Shown here: one piece after another, positions 10,216 through 23,763 of the stretch | Position numbering within the stretch: position 1 is the first letter of the stretch | Layout: each line of letters opens with the position of its first letter | From: Dysidea avara | Taxonomy: Eukaryota; Porifera; Demospongiae; Dictyoceratida; Dysideidae | Assembly (NCBI RefSeq): GCF_963678975.1 | Contig: NC_089280.1 | Location: forward strand, 21,766,916-21,830,915 | Reading direction: 5' to 3' | Length of the DNA stretch: 64,000 nucleotides | Made by a program: the position numbers and the translations under genes | The notes under the pieces: model-generated | Seen by the model: only the letters and a program-made list of their open reading frames with translations | Database searches by the model: none | What the model was told of the DNA's origin: nothing

Positions 10216-11901
10216 TAATGGTTTTAGCAATCTACATGTAAATTAAAGCCCAGTGAACCCACACAAAAACTGCCAGGTTGTAAAAAGACAGCCTTTAAAC
10301 CACCAGGGATTAAAAGTTGTGAAATCAAGGATGCAATGAAACAAACAATTAGCAATTTATTCTTGCAGGCGCGTGCTTGATGGCTTATACCTTTATGCAT
10401 CATGGGATACAACATATTTTTTTGCTTATAACCGAGTCAAACCTCTAAAGTCTTGTCCCAATAAATATTATAACAAATGACACCTTGATATCACCAAAAA
10501 TTACTATGTATTACATACTACTACTACTATACATATTATTGCAGGTTAATTCACAATACTACATGCATAACTACAACTTACTTGTAATTATTCTAAACAG
10601 TAAGAGGCACTTAGCACTCACCATTACATAGAATAATCAAGCATAACATCAAATAATGGCATAAGTCAGAGACAGCCAAAATCTGATGTGTGGGAGGGGA
10701 CCAGAAACATGATTACCATGCACTTGGAATGGCCTTATAATTCAACACAATTTGGTGTAGTTCATGTCTGTGTATCATATGTTCAAATCTGTACATGTCC
10801 TGGCCATGGAATTGTTACCAGGAATAGCACAGGGGGATCATGGAAAACTAGGTGGCCCACTATACATTTAGGACTGAGATATTCTAATAGAGCAGTCATT
10901 TACTTTAATGAAACAGCCAAGAGCAGTGTAACCATATAAACACTGTTTATTAGTTTAAAATACTAGAGTTGCTGCTGGACTATGGCCATTCCCACCCTTG
11001 TTAATGTGATAAGAAATTCTCTGTAACTGAAGGTCATACTTTTGCTTACCACACCCCAGCAGTGTCTATAGCTTCATAATGAATATTCATATATACAGCT
11101 ACTTGGATCAATAGATATGTATGTTTGTGCATGCTTTAGCATAGCATACATTATTCTGTTTTCTAGTTCAGTAGTTTTAAATTTTCAATAAACATTTTGA
11201 ACTTTCAATAACATTTTAAACTTTCAGTGAAAATTGCCACCAAATTTAAATTCAATCTCGGAAGGTAAATTCTTTTGGAGATTATAGCCTAAATATACAT
11301 AGTGCAAATTCTAGTGTTTAATTTTAATAGCTATATATCTACCACCAAATTAAATCGTGGCAAGTTAGGTTTTCAAATTTTCTTTAGGGAGTAGTAAAAG
11401 TCTAGACCTCATGCTACTAATTCTGTTTATACTACATAGCCCAGAATACTATTATGTAGTATCCATACTTCCAGCATTAAACTGGCAATAAATATCAACA
11501 AATTTCTTGCATTTTGCAGAGTGTAGCTACAAAGTACATTGTACAGTCACTTCTACCAGTGTGCTCCCCCTTAGCAGAATCCTAGATCTGCTCCTAATAC
11601 TGCAATATAGTTATATAGTGACCGCACCTGCAAAACCAGGCTGTTTGAGCACAAACTACACCCAATCACATAACAAGTAAAGATTTACTAAGGGCTGATA
11701 ATTGTGTAGCCATAGCATAAAATGGCATTGAGTCATAAAAGTTTGAAAAGTATATACACATATTTTTTTGTGCACACAGGCCCTATTTATAGTCACCAAA
11801 TTGTTAGACATCTGTATAATTATATTAGTGGCATTAATGACAAATGAGCCATTGTATAGCATGACTCATGTAAATGTAATGGAGAAATCAAAAGATGTAC
11901 T

Positions 11902-12127
11902 TAGGGCTCATCCATTATTTTCAGCCTTTACGCAAGAGTACAAAGAGTACGCTAGGGGGGAGGGGGTTAAATCACATGTACGCTTATAAATGATGAATAA
12001 TCATCGTGTATATACTGTTCATAGTATCAACATTTATACAGTATGCTTTGTGAAGGAGGGAGGGGGTTAGAAAAAAGAGTACTCTTTGTACGCTTGCATA
12101 AAGACTGAAAATTATGGATGGTCCCTT
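11902..12127. mobile_element. ~226-bp foldback MITE
   Basis: The left end AGGGCTCATCCATTATTTTC and the next ~35 bp (with GAGTACAAAGAGTACGCT) are inverted at the right end (GTACTCTTTGTACGC.., ATTATGGATGGTCCCTTA). The arms are about 50 bp and there is no ORF. Confidence 0.7.
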
Positions 12128-13569
12128 ACTCATAATTATGTTGCTGAGTTGACACTTGACAGGTTGCAGTATTAATCCTCTACATCCACATTTCTTGCAA
12201 GGTCAGTCAGGTAGCTGTTAATAATTTTGCAATCATGTTCATTTTTCATTGCTAGTGCCACAAAGCAATGTCTAGAATACTCCAGTTGAAGAAAAAGGAA
12301 AACCCAGATATTGGAGACTAAAATTCTGACCCTATCCCACAGGTCTCAATAATATTATCCCTGATTGAGATTTTTAAATGGTCCCTAAAGAAAGAAAAAG
12401 GTCATTAACAACTGCTCAAACCTCTCTAACCCGACACTCAATGGGAACCACAAATTTTGCTGGATTACGGAGGTTATTGGATTATCAAGTCACCCCTGTA
12501 ATCCGACATTGTACATCTAGAATTATGTCAAATTATACAGTAAATTACAGGTAAAATGAGTCACACAAGGTTTTTAACATGAATTAACTTTAGAATTTGT
12601 AAGTATTACAACATTTTGTCAACCAATTAAATGCTTTGGTTGCTTAAAAATTATCTTCTTTGATTGTTTTTAATGCTGCTACTATTCTCTGTCGGATTCC
12701 AAAGGTCACAAACAATGTACATATTTCCAAGTCTAGGGAATAAAGTTTTGTGTTAGATTATAGAGTACAGAGGTGTCAGATTACAGAGGTTGTTTTCTAT
12801 ACAAAAGTGTTGGTAAATGACATTTTGGTCAACCTCCTTAATCCAGCAAAATTTATTGCAACATCAGATTAGATAAGTGTGACCATAACAAATTTCACCA
12901 AAAAATCTCTAAAGCTGGTATTTTTAGCATTGATTGATATAAGATAATATTATAAGCTGTTATGCTTGCTTCTGTTGCACAGTATCAGGAGTAAGCTAAA
13001 GAGTTTAGAGGACAATATATATAAAAATTATATAGATGCCATTCTTGGGGGTCTGGGGGCATGCCCCAAGGAAAACGTTTAAGGCCTTAAACACTCTGAA
13101 CTACGATTTTAGAATAACTTTCCAAAAATACAAAATGTGACTGTTCTATTAGAATATTTCACTTATACCTTCACAAATCAAAGCAATGTTGCTAGAAATA
13201 TACTTGACCAGTTTCTGAAATTCTCAGAAACCCACCCCTGTTCACATAACTGAGAAGTTCATAACTCTTCTGGTACTTTCATAAAACAGTCAGTATCAAC
13301 ATTCACTTAAAGCAGTGTCCAAATGACTGAGGCTCCACTGTATTACACAATAGTTAGAGAGCAAAAGCAGGTATAATCTATTAACCTGAAAGAACTGTAA
13401 CTTTGTTGTGTAATATTTTAAACTGTTACAGTTATAATACTTTCATCGATTTAACAAGGGAATAAAAATTACCTGTGCACCTACTGAGTTACAACTTGCA
13501 ACACATAAAATTTACCAAAGGGAAAATGAGATGTGTTACAGGTGAGTACTACACTGTTTTGTATATTTC

Positions 13570-14012
13570 AGGGGCGAATCCAGAACTGGCAAGGGGAAGG
13601 ACACAATCAGGCTAATGTGGTTAGTGGGGAGAGCAGATTTTCTTACAGCAAATGATCGTCTTTTAGTATAGTGTCTCACTGTTCATTTTTGCCATTGTAT
13701 AGCCTTATAGATAGTTGTGAAGTCTTAAAAGCTGTTTAAAAGGCTATGAATTTTTCAAACACCAGCAACACGATAATTATTTCAAGCACTTAGTATACAC
13801 AAGGGTGCTGGGTGACAGTTTGACAGCTGCTTTGACTTCGGTTTCAGATGAGTTTGCAATAAATGCAATAATGGGCATATTTTTCAAGAGTTATTGATTT
13901 TGGCCCAACAAGATTTACTATTCCAATCAACATAAGTAGCTATGACTCCTCCACAAAGGGGTGAGGAGGGAGGGGGAATATGCCCAAATGCCCCAACCTG
14001 GATCTGCCATTG
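13570..14012. mobile_element. ~440-bp MITE with GGCGGATCC-type ends
   Basis: The left end AGGGGCGAATCCAGAACTGG and right end CCAACCTGGATCTGCCATTG are imperfect inverted copies. A related end, GGGGCGGATCCAGAG, is at about 58722, and an inverted one (AAATCCGCCCCTG) near 61423. No ORF. Confidence 0.5.
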
Positions 14013-14565
14013 TATATAGCCTACATATAGCCTCAGAAAGGTTACTATAGAGCTTCACAGGAGCAGTATTTATAATTATTTCAGCAATCATAATGTAGTG
14101 TTCAATTTAATGTCTAATAATACAAACAGCCAAAAATCTGTAATTATTTTTGTATTAACCTGCATGTTTTCATTAAAGCAAACACACTGTCGAGCACACT
14201 GTAGACTTTAACATCCTGTGACTTTTTACTGTTTCAGTGGACAACTATCAGAATACCAAGCGTCTTGATCACAACTGGTTACTGAGAACCCATATAACTA
14301 CCGGTTATCTGGTTAACCGAATTTGTTAGAAATTTTCTATGGCATGTAAGCTACAAGGCAGAAAACTGTTGTAGATAACATATCTGCAATGAAAATTTTC
14401 CTCCAAACAGATAAATAAGCATGCAAATGATCTGTTATATAATTGTCTAGCAAACATATTTACTGCTCAGCTACAAAATTTTTCCAATTTCAAACCTATT
14501 TTCATGCATATAAAGTAATGGATGATGTTCTTAGTGGTAAAAGTTCTTTCAATGTCCAAGTTGGT

Positions 14566-16301
14566 TCACTTGATATTTAACCTGACAAGAGAAATTGACT
14601 CATAAGCAGAAACTTTCCCCTTCTCATAGACAAGAGCAAACAGTGTTGTGTTAGGAATCAGTGACAAACAAGAGTAGCCACTTGGTCCATCATATACCTG
14701 TACACAAGATGAAGTCATTCATGTTAATGTCTGAATAAGATTAACCTGTATACTGCCATCCCATGATACTCCATTGTTTTCACTCCATCTGACTGTCATG
14801 TTAATTCTTTTATCAATATTGGCGGGATTGGAAAATAGCAACAGTTTTGAATTATAGACCAACAAGCTTGCCTGAAGGTATATATATCACCACATTTTTG
14901 TACATATAACCTTATTTTCTTTAACTTACTTGCACAGCTGAATCTAGTAAAGTATTGTCAATATAAACATTTTGGAGTTGTAGGCTATCTGCAGCATCAT
15001 AGCTTTTGATCATGAAGCGAGCCTTGCTGTGGTAGTGGCCTTGATTACGAGCTGTTATCAACAGTGATCCATCACTTAGTTCAACAAGCTGCACAAAATA
15101 GCTATAACACTGTGCTGGTACTATTAATTGACTGGCTATACTTGTGGTTCATCAGGAATAAAGTCACCAGACAATTTTGCAGCACCATAGGGTACACCAT
15201 ACAATGTTCCAGCCTTCTTCCATGTGGTCCCATGATCTGTGATTGTGGACAGAAATCTAACTAAAATATCTAGCTGCTAATACTATTACACTCTAATAAA
15301 ACAGTCAGTCTGAGCCATGCCACATTTCATAGCTTAAGAACTTAATCAAACTATTATTATACACTTACCATCACTGACAATGCACACTACACCATCATAA
15401 CTTAGTGATCCATGACCACAAGATATCAATCTGCCAACATTAGGACTGTACCGTTTCTAGTACAATACATCTAAAGACCAAGAGCTGAAACACTTAAGAG
15501 GTTACCTGTATTCCATATCCTGGACCTGGTGCAAATACAAAGTTTCCTATTTGACTGGAGAGGTTGACAGCTTTACTCCAAGTTACACCGTTGTCTTCAC
15601 TTTTAATCATCATGGTCTCTGATACTGGACAAGTATGAGGACAAAATGTGAAGACAAGAAACACAGTCTTTGTGTCTGAATCAACCACAACAGTTCCCAA
15701 GTTGGATCCATCCTTCACATTACCATCATCAAATATGAACTCTGAGTTACTCCAAGTAACACCACCATCTTGGGATCTGCGTAATGCTATGTACTTGGAT
15801 CCTGAATCAGATGAGCTGTACTTCCTTGCCTCACAGAATGCTAACAATGTTTTCCCATCGGGAGCCTCATGTATTAATGGTATTCTGTAAGTATGGACAC
15901 CATTATCCCCTGTAGAAATGTAGTTTAAGTTAACTGTAATTTGAGCAGAGTGACTATTCAACTAGCATGTGTCATGATCAGTAGGTAAATGTATGTCCTA
16001 GAGCACCCAACTACTGTGCATACACCAGCTCCAGTTGTCTAATTATATGAATTATTCCTACAACTATTAATGCACCACTGGCCATGGACAATGCATACAA
16101 TCTGTATGAGCTTGTTATAAGACTCGAATCAAATACAGAGATGGCATCACATATTAAAGCATGTGATGCCTCACTCGATCTATACTAACCCAATTTCCAC
16201 AGGATGGATTCATCATACTTTATCACTTCCAGACCATTAATAAATGTCAATAACGCGGTGACTATAACGAACAGTATACGTAATCGCTGCACAACTGTCA
16301 T
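14566..16301 (-). CDS. Secreted exo-alpha-sialidase (neuraminidase, GH33 fold)
   Basis: Seven exons read on the minus strand: 16190-16301, 15506-15909, 15369-15456, 15142-15236, 14930-15088, 14746-14871 and 14566-14697. All junctions are GT-AG and the frame is unbroken, giving 371 residues. Residues 1-23 are a signal peptide. The six-bladed sialidase pattern is complete: YRIP (45-48) supplies the first triad Arg, with Arg66 and catalytic Asp72 in the EAR..D stretch, Glu236 and Arg247 in the ELSDG..LLITARN stretch, Arg308, and nucleophile Tyr336 in GYSCL. Four Asp boxes are present: SQDGGVTW (83-90), SEDNGVTW (141-148), SDDHGTTW (200-207) and SENNGVSW (316-323). It should release terminal sialic acids from glycoconjugates outside the cell or in lysosomes; the signal peptide makes a cytosolic NEU2-like role unlikely. 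GP63-A lies 338 bp upstream on the same strand. Animal NEU1 is the closest functional analogue I can name. Confidence 0.9.
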
Positions 16302-16639
16302 TGATCAGCCACGCCCATGCGTCATAGCATTAATATATCTATCTAGCCACGTGCACAGTTAGGAGTTCTCTATGTGATATGCAACAGTGGTCATAGAATA
16401 TAGTCTAACCATAAACCTCAAGGGCCTTATATGGCCCTACCTAACATTTGGGCATAGCTATAAGCTTAGCAAGCTGCAGGTGGCCTCTCCCTATCCAATG
16501 ATAGAACTGCAAGGGATGCTCCACACTTTTGAATTAAATCAACATAGAATTTTTTTGTACACATACATGTACACATACATGTACACATACATGTACACAG
16601 TAGAAAATAAAATTCTTACACATAATTATCATTATTATA
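16302..16639. other. Interval between the GP63-A stop and the sialidase start
   Basis: This 338-bp stretch must hold the sialidase promoter and the GP63-A 3' end. It contains a CACGTG E-box near 16349 and a self-complementary 12-bp tandem repeat (TACATGTACACA, about 3.5 units, 16555-16600). No canonical AATAAA is visible on the minus strand after the GP63-A stop. Confidence 0.5.
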
Positions 16640-19600
16640 TCAGTAGCTCATTTCTAAGTTTACAGCTACCACAATTAATACTACTAATAAGATTGTCCAG
16701 TAACCACTGGATATTCTGAATACTCCACCACTTGCTGTTGGTTCTGTAATATATACAACAAATAAATTGAATACTGTATTAAAATATGTACTGACTCACT
16801 TAATGCACATGTGCGTATTCCAAACACATCCTCTTTTGGCACAGTCCGACTACCACAGCTGGTTACACAAGGAGCACCTAGTCTATTAGTAGTGTCACGA
16901 TAAAGAGTTGTATCTTCACAAGCAAGACAGTCTGAGTTACGTGATCCATTACACAGGGAACATCCAGAACGACAGGCTATAGAGATACTAACATGTATAC
17001 AAAAAGCAGTTGGCATTTTTACCTGAACACCTTCCTCTGGAATTAAGATAGGTACTACCATTACAAGTGTTGTTGTTTAACAAACAAGTACTTGTGTCAT
17101 TTCCATTGAGTCTCCTCCCAGTAGGACAAGTAAGACAGAAGACAGGGTTGTGTGCTACACTACAACTAGCACAGCTGGGATCACACACTACCACAAAATT
17201 AGAATACTTGTAAATAAAATAACAAGTTGACTCACAAGGTGGGGGAACTGAATCGTTAGTTGGTGATAACATGTCAAATGTGCTCCTTGCACAAGCATAT
17301 TCAATGGGTGGACACTTGAGTAGTCCATTGTTCACAGTTCCTCCTCGATAACACCATTCAGTTTGCCCTAAAGATTAAATTATCAGTCATATAAAACACA
17401 GCCTGTTTTACCACTAGATTGTTTACATACTATTTATTGTCAGAGAAAATGCAGTCAAATTAGTGCCTTGTATTTGAACACAACGATGAACGACACAGTT
17501 AGCAGTAGATGAAGGATTGTTGGGATCACTACTTGCTACACATATGGAATCTGGACCAAAATCTGCTATTAGTCCAGTAGGTGGAGCTATGGTAAGATGT
17601 ATATTTAGAGTGGCCACAATAAAATAACAACGTAACTAATTCTCATTGGTCTCGTATCAGTGCAAAAACGATCTGGAATAATTACTGTGCAATTATCAAA
17701 AAATGCTGCTCTTTGGCAAAATCCCTACAGAAATAGAATAAATTACAATGGATTACGTTGTCATGAAGTGCATTACACAAAATTATGTTTTCTTACCACT
17801 GACTGGAAATCGTAAGAACACTGTGACTGAAATAGACAAGTTGGACAAGGGGTACACACGTAAGGGAACTTTGTATCACTGCTACAATTAGCTGTGATAA
17901 AACCACATCCTTCATCTAGTAAAAGCATTAAACAAGTTACTCTATTGATGGTTAAACACTTACTAACACCCCATAGGAATTTTTCTTGATTAACTAGTCC
18001 AGCAGAATAGTTTACCTCATACCAACCACTGTCTTCAAACAGGCTAAGAGTTACCTGACTAACTACTGTTTCACTGAAAATATACAGAGTTCATAAGATG
18101 GAGATAAGACAATACAGCTTTCTCACTTGGCTAGATCATCATATAATCTAGCATTCATTATTTCTGGAAAGAGGACACGAGTCTCCCAGTGGGTGCTAAA
18201 GAAGATGAAGCATTCACACCTCTAATATTGAAGACATCCTACACTCACCCTATTGATGATTGGCCCTCATTCTCAAGAAGAGAACCATTTAAAGTTGAGC
18301 AGCTGTAATGATCTTGAACAGCTTGAACAACCTGGTACAAAATTTGTGTTATACTGCAACGGATTAAAGCAAACACAATAAAAACCTTTGGAGTAATGAC
18401 AATCGAAACATTCCTTCCATTAACTGGTAGTTTTGATATGACGTTGGCATGAAATGGAAACCTGAAAATGTACTAGAAAAATTTCAGTGCAACTGTTAAT
18501 TTCACCATACAGTTTGTGTTTGAAATTGAAAAACAGATCAAGCTATACTACATACCTTCCTAGCAAAAAAGGTGTAAAGACCAGAGCATGAATTGTCTCG
18601 TGAATAGCGACATTGTTGATGAACTCTTCACTGAAACTGTCAAATGCCTACAAACAATATGTTACTAAATATAGTACACTAATTGTGACTTACAGTTGGA
18701 CAGAAATTGACATAACCAATGTAAGGTCTGTTGTTCATTGATGATGCAACAAAACATGGACCAGCATATGCAACTATAGATCCACCTCCACAAGTGTCTG
18801 AAAAATAATTTATAGTTCAATGAACACAAGTAAATGCCATGTCTAAACAATAAATTGCTGTATGAGTAACATCACTGTGCAACAATTTTTTGGTTGTGAC
18901 CCTTGATATCATACTAGCAATTCTTTGAAGACTAAGACTCTTTATCTGTAGATATGATTTAGCTTTTGTATCAAAGCCTGGCATTTTTGCACTTTGCATT
19001 CTAATACAACACTCAATTTTTTGCTTCTAGAACTTTCATTATTATACAGTAAAGTATAGTAGGGGTCATGAAGGTTTGTACTTTTCTGCCAAAACATACC
19101 ATCCAATTCAAAATTTAGCTTGGCAGCATTGGTTAGGCATACCTAAGCCTAAATGTTCCTTTAGAGTGACCATAAATACTTTCAACAAGTTACACTATCT
19201 ACTATTTTAAAAAAAATCTTTTCTTCTAGCTAACTACAGGTAGCTACAGGTAGCTTACTTGGTCAAGCATCAAACAGTATGGTGGTATTGTTAAAGTAGG
19301 GATCACCCTGAAAATTTCATGTGCCGCCCAAAATTCCACCTTTAAAAATCATCCTAGAGATATTTTATGCAATGAAAATCACCTTTATGGAATAGTACTA
19401 GTCCTTATAATATATAAAAATATAACAAAACACTTACAGGTGGCCGGGTATAGAATTTTTAAAAATCACCAAAACTTGAATTTTAGTCTGACCACTGTCA
19501 CAAGAGCCAAACAAAGTAGCACATGGCCACTATTTTACACCACAATAACAAACTCACCAGTGAGATGCACCTTTTGGGGTTCCAACAAGTGTAGACCCTC

Positions 19601-22600
19601 TGGGCCTTATCTTTTCTTTTTATCTTCAATCAGTCTGTTTGTCTTCTTCATCCAACTAAACCATATCAAGGAGTTAATTTTCCGTATCAACACCTTCTTT
19701 CAGCAGCAGATATAGATGCCACAGAATTATTTCAGAGCTGGATTTCAGAAGTGTTTCAGTCCCAGCGCTACTATAAGAGATTAACTAGATACCTGCAAGT
19801 TCACGATTGGGATCCCATTTGCGATAGGTTTGCAACCACGCCCATCAATTAAAGATCTATGTGGGCTAATAGTGATAGAGCACAGAGACCACACCTCTTA
19901 ATAATCTAGTTGTTTACTTACCAGTAAACATGACCTCACCCCTTATTGGTCTAGCTGGCTGCACACCCCTTGGCTGACTTGAGATACTCTAATACAACAG
20001 TCACTCTAATACAACAGTCACTCTAATACAACAGTCATGTATGATATTCTAATAGAACAGTCACAAGTTACACTGTAGCTAGCTGTGCTACAACAAAAAA
20101 CTAAACAAACCAGCATTTTAATTTAAAAGTGATGTAGCCCACTGAGCTATCCTGTAACACCATCATTCATCTCTTATTTCAGTACTTTTTATTATATAGA
20201 TCCCTACCTCATATTTAAATGAACATTTTATTTAAAAACCCTTAAACCTGCATAGCCCAGAAAACTGGCCCAAATACGCATGCCTTGCAAAAGGCACTGT
20301 AAAATTTGGAAGCATCCACCCTATGGCTACGCAATTTATGACATTCTACTTGTGATGTAACAAGGATTAAAATGATACCTAGGATTTTTTAAAAAGATTG
20401 CGGCCTTCAAAAGGGCTATGGTGAAAAAAGATGTGAAACTCAAGGTGGCGGCCAAGAAATGGCTGTGATGGTAGGTTAATGGTAAAGATTTTAATAACGA
20501 CAATTCAGGTGAATTATTTTAATAACGACAATTCAGGTGAATTTGGTGCACCTTGGTCTTGGCACAAAATTCACCTGAATTGTCATTATTAAAATCTTTA
20601 CCACTAACCTACCATCACAGCCATTTCTTGGCCACTACCTTGGACTATTTCACCATAGCCTTTTTGAGGGCCGCAATCTTTTTTTACAGCTTTGCTGTTT
20701 TGGATTAGATTTCACTTCTTTTTGTATTTGTATACCCCAAAGCCGGCCTATGGCTGGCTTTGGGGCTTTTTTAACCTATCTGTTTTTCTTTATCACAGGA
20801 AGAAGAAAAAGATGAAGCAGATTTTAAATACTTTAAACCATTTCTGATTTTATCAATAAATGTACAAATTATATATGTGACCGGATTTCACATAACAAGG
20901 CTTCCACACACACAAAATCAAACTTACGTTTTTACCAGAAATGGATTGCTGGCCTAATACACTATCATATTCCACACTGTACTTCCTTCAGGACTGGCAA
21001 GTCTGGTTTCTGTGGCAGCTTTCTTCCGACCCTGTCAAAGCCACGAGTGGGAGATTAGTGCCATTGAATGGCCATGGCTTTGTGATAATGGTGTGTAGTG
21101 AGCTGGGACTTCACAGAGAGCTCGCCAATAGTGTTCTCAGTCAATTCGGAGTGATTTGAGGGCCATGGAGAGCCCAAACTTGGCCTCTGGATTCTAATCA
21201 TCTCCTTGCTTCATTTTATACCCCTATATTAAGCCCACCCACCGCCCCCACCCTCCCACCCATTACTACCACCTGTGATATTATTACTCGCTCGAGAAAA
21301 GCTGCCCAAAACAGGGCTAATTTTGGGTATCAGAAATGTATACACCCACTCAGTGATAGCTAGTAAATAGATGCATACTTGGTGCAAATTTTGTTTGCAC
21401 AGCTGTAGGCACTGGGAAGTTATTACACAATGATTACTTAAAATCGCCATATCTCCTAACGAAGCTTTGTGCATCGAAGCCGGGTTTTGTCAAATTCAGT
21501 CACATATATATAATTACAGAACTCTCTACATGATGGTTTCTTTGTAGCTGAACTCTCTACAAGGTAACTTCTTCTAGCTGATCTCTCTACAGGGCAATTT
21601 GTTTGTAGCTGAATTCTCTACAGGGTGATTTCTTTGCAGCTGAACTCTCTACACGGTGGTTTATTTGTAGCTGAACTCTCTACAAGGGTGACTCCTTCTA
21701 GCTGAGCTCTCTACACAGTGATCTTTTTGTAGCTGAACTCTCTACAAGGTAACTTCTTCTAGCTGATCTCTCTACAGGGTGAATTGTTTGTAGCTGAACA
21801 CTGCACAGGATGATTTGTTTGTAGCTGATCTCTATACGGGTTACTTTTTCTAGCTGGTCTCTTCAATTCTCTTCAGGTCACTGCTCTATTAGGATGACTG
21901 CTCTATTAGAGTATCTCAATCTCACACTTGCTACACCAAGTTGGATTTCATGTTATAATTCTGTGTCTTTAAGTCTGATTCTTCTACATCATTGAAGTGC
22001 TTTTCTAATATGATAACGTCATCTGTACAGCAATTTTCAAAGCATCACTTCAAGTGGTTTTTCTGGTAGGCGTGGCAAGCAGTCGTTTTTTATTAGCTAA
22101 TCTCGATTGCATAATTAGTTACACACTGTTGGTTTTTTCATTGTATCTTTGTGGTTTTATCTCAATTTCTTTCAAACCACAAAAGGTTTGAGGTTGAATA
22201 GTTAACCTGTTCACCCACCGATTTTCAGCTTCTTCCCGTAAGCAGTTTACCCTGTAGGCGTGACAACATGTTGGTGTTATTTTTGTGAATAATCACTCAT
22301 AACTCTTTGCCTGTTTATCATATTCCAGCCAAAGTTGGTACCGAGATGTGCCTTTATACCCCCCCTTCTGTGTGCCAAATCTCAAGGCAATCGTATATGG
22401 CGTTTACATTTTACAGCAGTTTTTGTAGGTGTGTGAAAAGAGGAAGAAAAAACAACAACTAAGAAACTAAGCCAATTTTTGAAGTAGCATATCTCGGGAA
22501 CGCTTGAAGCAATTTCACTCAAATTTGGTAAGTGGAGTACTGAAGTTGGCGGACATGTCCACAGCAAAAATCGTCTTGTTTCATCAAGACAGCACAGAAC

Positions 22601-23763
22601 TATGGAGATGTGAAAATCGTGTTTTCTTTCTTCCTGTCAATATACTCACGAGTGTTGCACGCCGGCTTCTTGGGTTGCACGATACACTACTGTGTACAAT
22701 TTTAAATCCTGTTATATATATATATATATATATATATGTAGCAAGACTTTGAGACTGTTGTATAGAAGGGTGTGCCATGATATTATCATTTTTCTTAACA
22801 ACATTATTAATGGAACATGATATCGATTGTTGTATATGTGCCTCACAGCATCACTAGCAATTGAACTAACTCAAGCTCTCAATGCTCTACAAGCTTGGTT
22901 TTATGGGTTTAGAGAAATGACATAGTCATTTTTTGCTTGACCATTTGTGAATAAGCAGGCTGTTTTGACTTTTGTGTGACACTGTGTGTGGCTAACTATT
23001 TTTGCACTTTTGGCTTCTTGAATGTCACAAACTACAACACCTTGTTATTACATCATAACTTTATGATACGTCCTTTACAAGGGCCCATGAAAGAGGGACA
23101 CTCTCAGTATATAAATAATGATTTGCTGATTATCACTTACCATCATTAACAGCAGTAATGTAGTAGAGATAATCTGAATCTACTCCATTCCCATTAGGTT
23201 CAGCATGATCTTGTGGAATCAACACATGAGGACCACACATACTAACATTTGGTGAACGAATGTTCTCTCCAAATGGCTCAACAGATAAGGTCCTCTGGAA
23301 ATAGTTCAAAGCATTCATCACTGGCCCATCATTAGCTTGTAGTCTGGTAAGTACTCCAGCTGAAATGTTGGCAGTGACAAAATAAGGTAAGATGCGGATT
23401 GGTTGAAGTGCTTGTCTTTTAGCTCTTCCAGTCCCTCCTACATTGCCACGAAGGATCGGGTAGTTTACCTGTATGGAAAAAAATGTTATCCATTTAGCTT
23501 GAAACACTGAGAGAAAATTATTTTGCTCATTATAAGCTAAAATACAGCACAATTTAATTTGCAGTTCGAGTTTTATATTAGCAACTCAATTTACACTCCA
23601 AGCGCGCTAGCGCTAAAACAAGACTGACCACGCATATTTACATATTGAATACCTTTCCTGATCCACATTCCCCATAACGACCAACTTCATCTTCATCAAA
23701 TGTAAGGACTAACACGACATGGTAGTTAAATAACAGTAGTAATACACTGACAACCCAAATCAT
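16640..23763 (-). CDS. Leishmanolysin-like (GP63, peptidase M8) metallopeptidase A with Cys-rich C-terminus
   Basis: Fifteen exons on the minus strand: 23653-23763, 23141-23468, 18694-18797, 18556-18647, 18386-18461, 18249-18331, 18127-18195, 17964-18073, 17797-17915, 17637-17724, 17431-17586, 17236-17367, 17023-17187, 16800-16976 and 16640-16743. All phases join, giving 637 residues. Features: an N-terminal signal peptide (1-20); a furin-type site GRAKR (51-55) that would release a short propeptide; zinc motif HETIH (197-201, Glu198 catalytic); third zinc His267 in [14 protein letters not shown]; the M8 stretch LSLFEDSGWYEVNYSAG; then cysteine-rich furin-like repeats ([15 protein letters not shown]). 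The final 34 residues have a small-residue stretch followed by hydrophobic YWTILLVVLIVVAV, a GPI-attachment-like or membrane tail. It is probably a cell-surface protease. Intron 2 (4.3 kb) holds composite repeat copy 2. Its start faces SLC44 across 172 bp. The paralogue is at 50307-58585. Confidence 0.9.
19979..20062 (+). repeat. Four-fold run of the CTCTAATAnAnCAGTCA motif
   Basis: The phrase ACTCTAATACAACAGTCA occurs three times in direct succession, followed after 14 bp by a fourth copy, ATTCTAATAGAACAGTCA. This is the densest local cluster of the motif that is dispersed through the window. It lies in GP63-A intron 2. Confidence 0.8.
20398..20770. repeat. ~370-bp foldback element, copy 2
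   Basis: Arms with GCCAAGAAATGGCTGTGATG and CATCACAGCCATTTCTTGG enclose a duplicated TTTTAATAACGACAATTCAG (at 20491 and 20517), which is not duplicated in the other copies. It is the terminal foldback of composite copy 2. Confidence 0.8.
21520..21880 (-). repeat. 31-bp tandem array, inverted orientation
   Basis: About 11 units of the reverse complement form (GTAGCTGAACTCTCTACAGG..). It is the internal array of composite copy 2 and matches the arrays at 7170-8705 and 30540-31285. Confidence 0.85.

Larger units (their letters stand above)
9246..14565. other. 5.3-kb intergenic region made of short mobile elements, no gene seen
   Basis: I find no exon with a recognisable domain. Contents, in order: a minus-strand tRNA-like stretch near 9600-9690 with a B-box-like GGTTTAAAACC; decayed foldback arms (9890-9980, 10270-10340); a pogo-type MITE (10006-10215); a foldback MITE (11902-12127); possible pogo-like ends around 12415-12870 (TTGCTGGATTACGGAGG / CCTCCTTAATCCAGCAAAAT) and near 13320-13350; and a MITE at 13570-14012. 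The remainder is AT-rich sequence with no visible structure. Confidence 0.5.
20388..22700 (-). mobile_element. Composite repeat element, copy 2, inside GP63-A intron 2
   Basis: Reading on the minus strand from about 22700: a head with ACACAGTAGTGTATCGTG and CCCAAGAAGCCGGCG, a ~770-bp body, the CTCTAATAGAG motif (about 21890), a short array of 31-bp units (21880-21520), ~700 bp of unrelated sequence, then the GATGAAGAAG-like spacer and the foldback (20770-20398). The outermost GCTTGGCTG end of the foldback is missing compared with copies 1 and 3. It lies in the same orientation as its host gene. Confidence 0.65.

Noticed and set aside
14566-23763. Trypanosomatid contamination, suggested by GP63 plus sialidase
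   Set aside because: Both genes have many introns and are physically linked to an animal-type SLC44 and to animal repeat families; trypanosomatid genes are almost intron-free.
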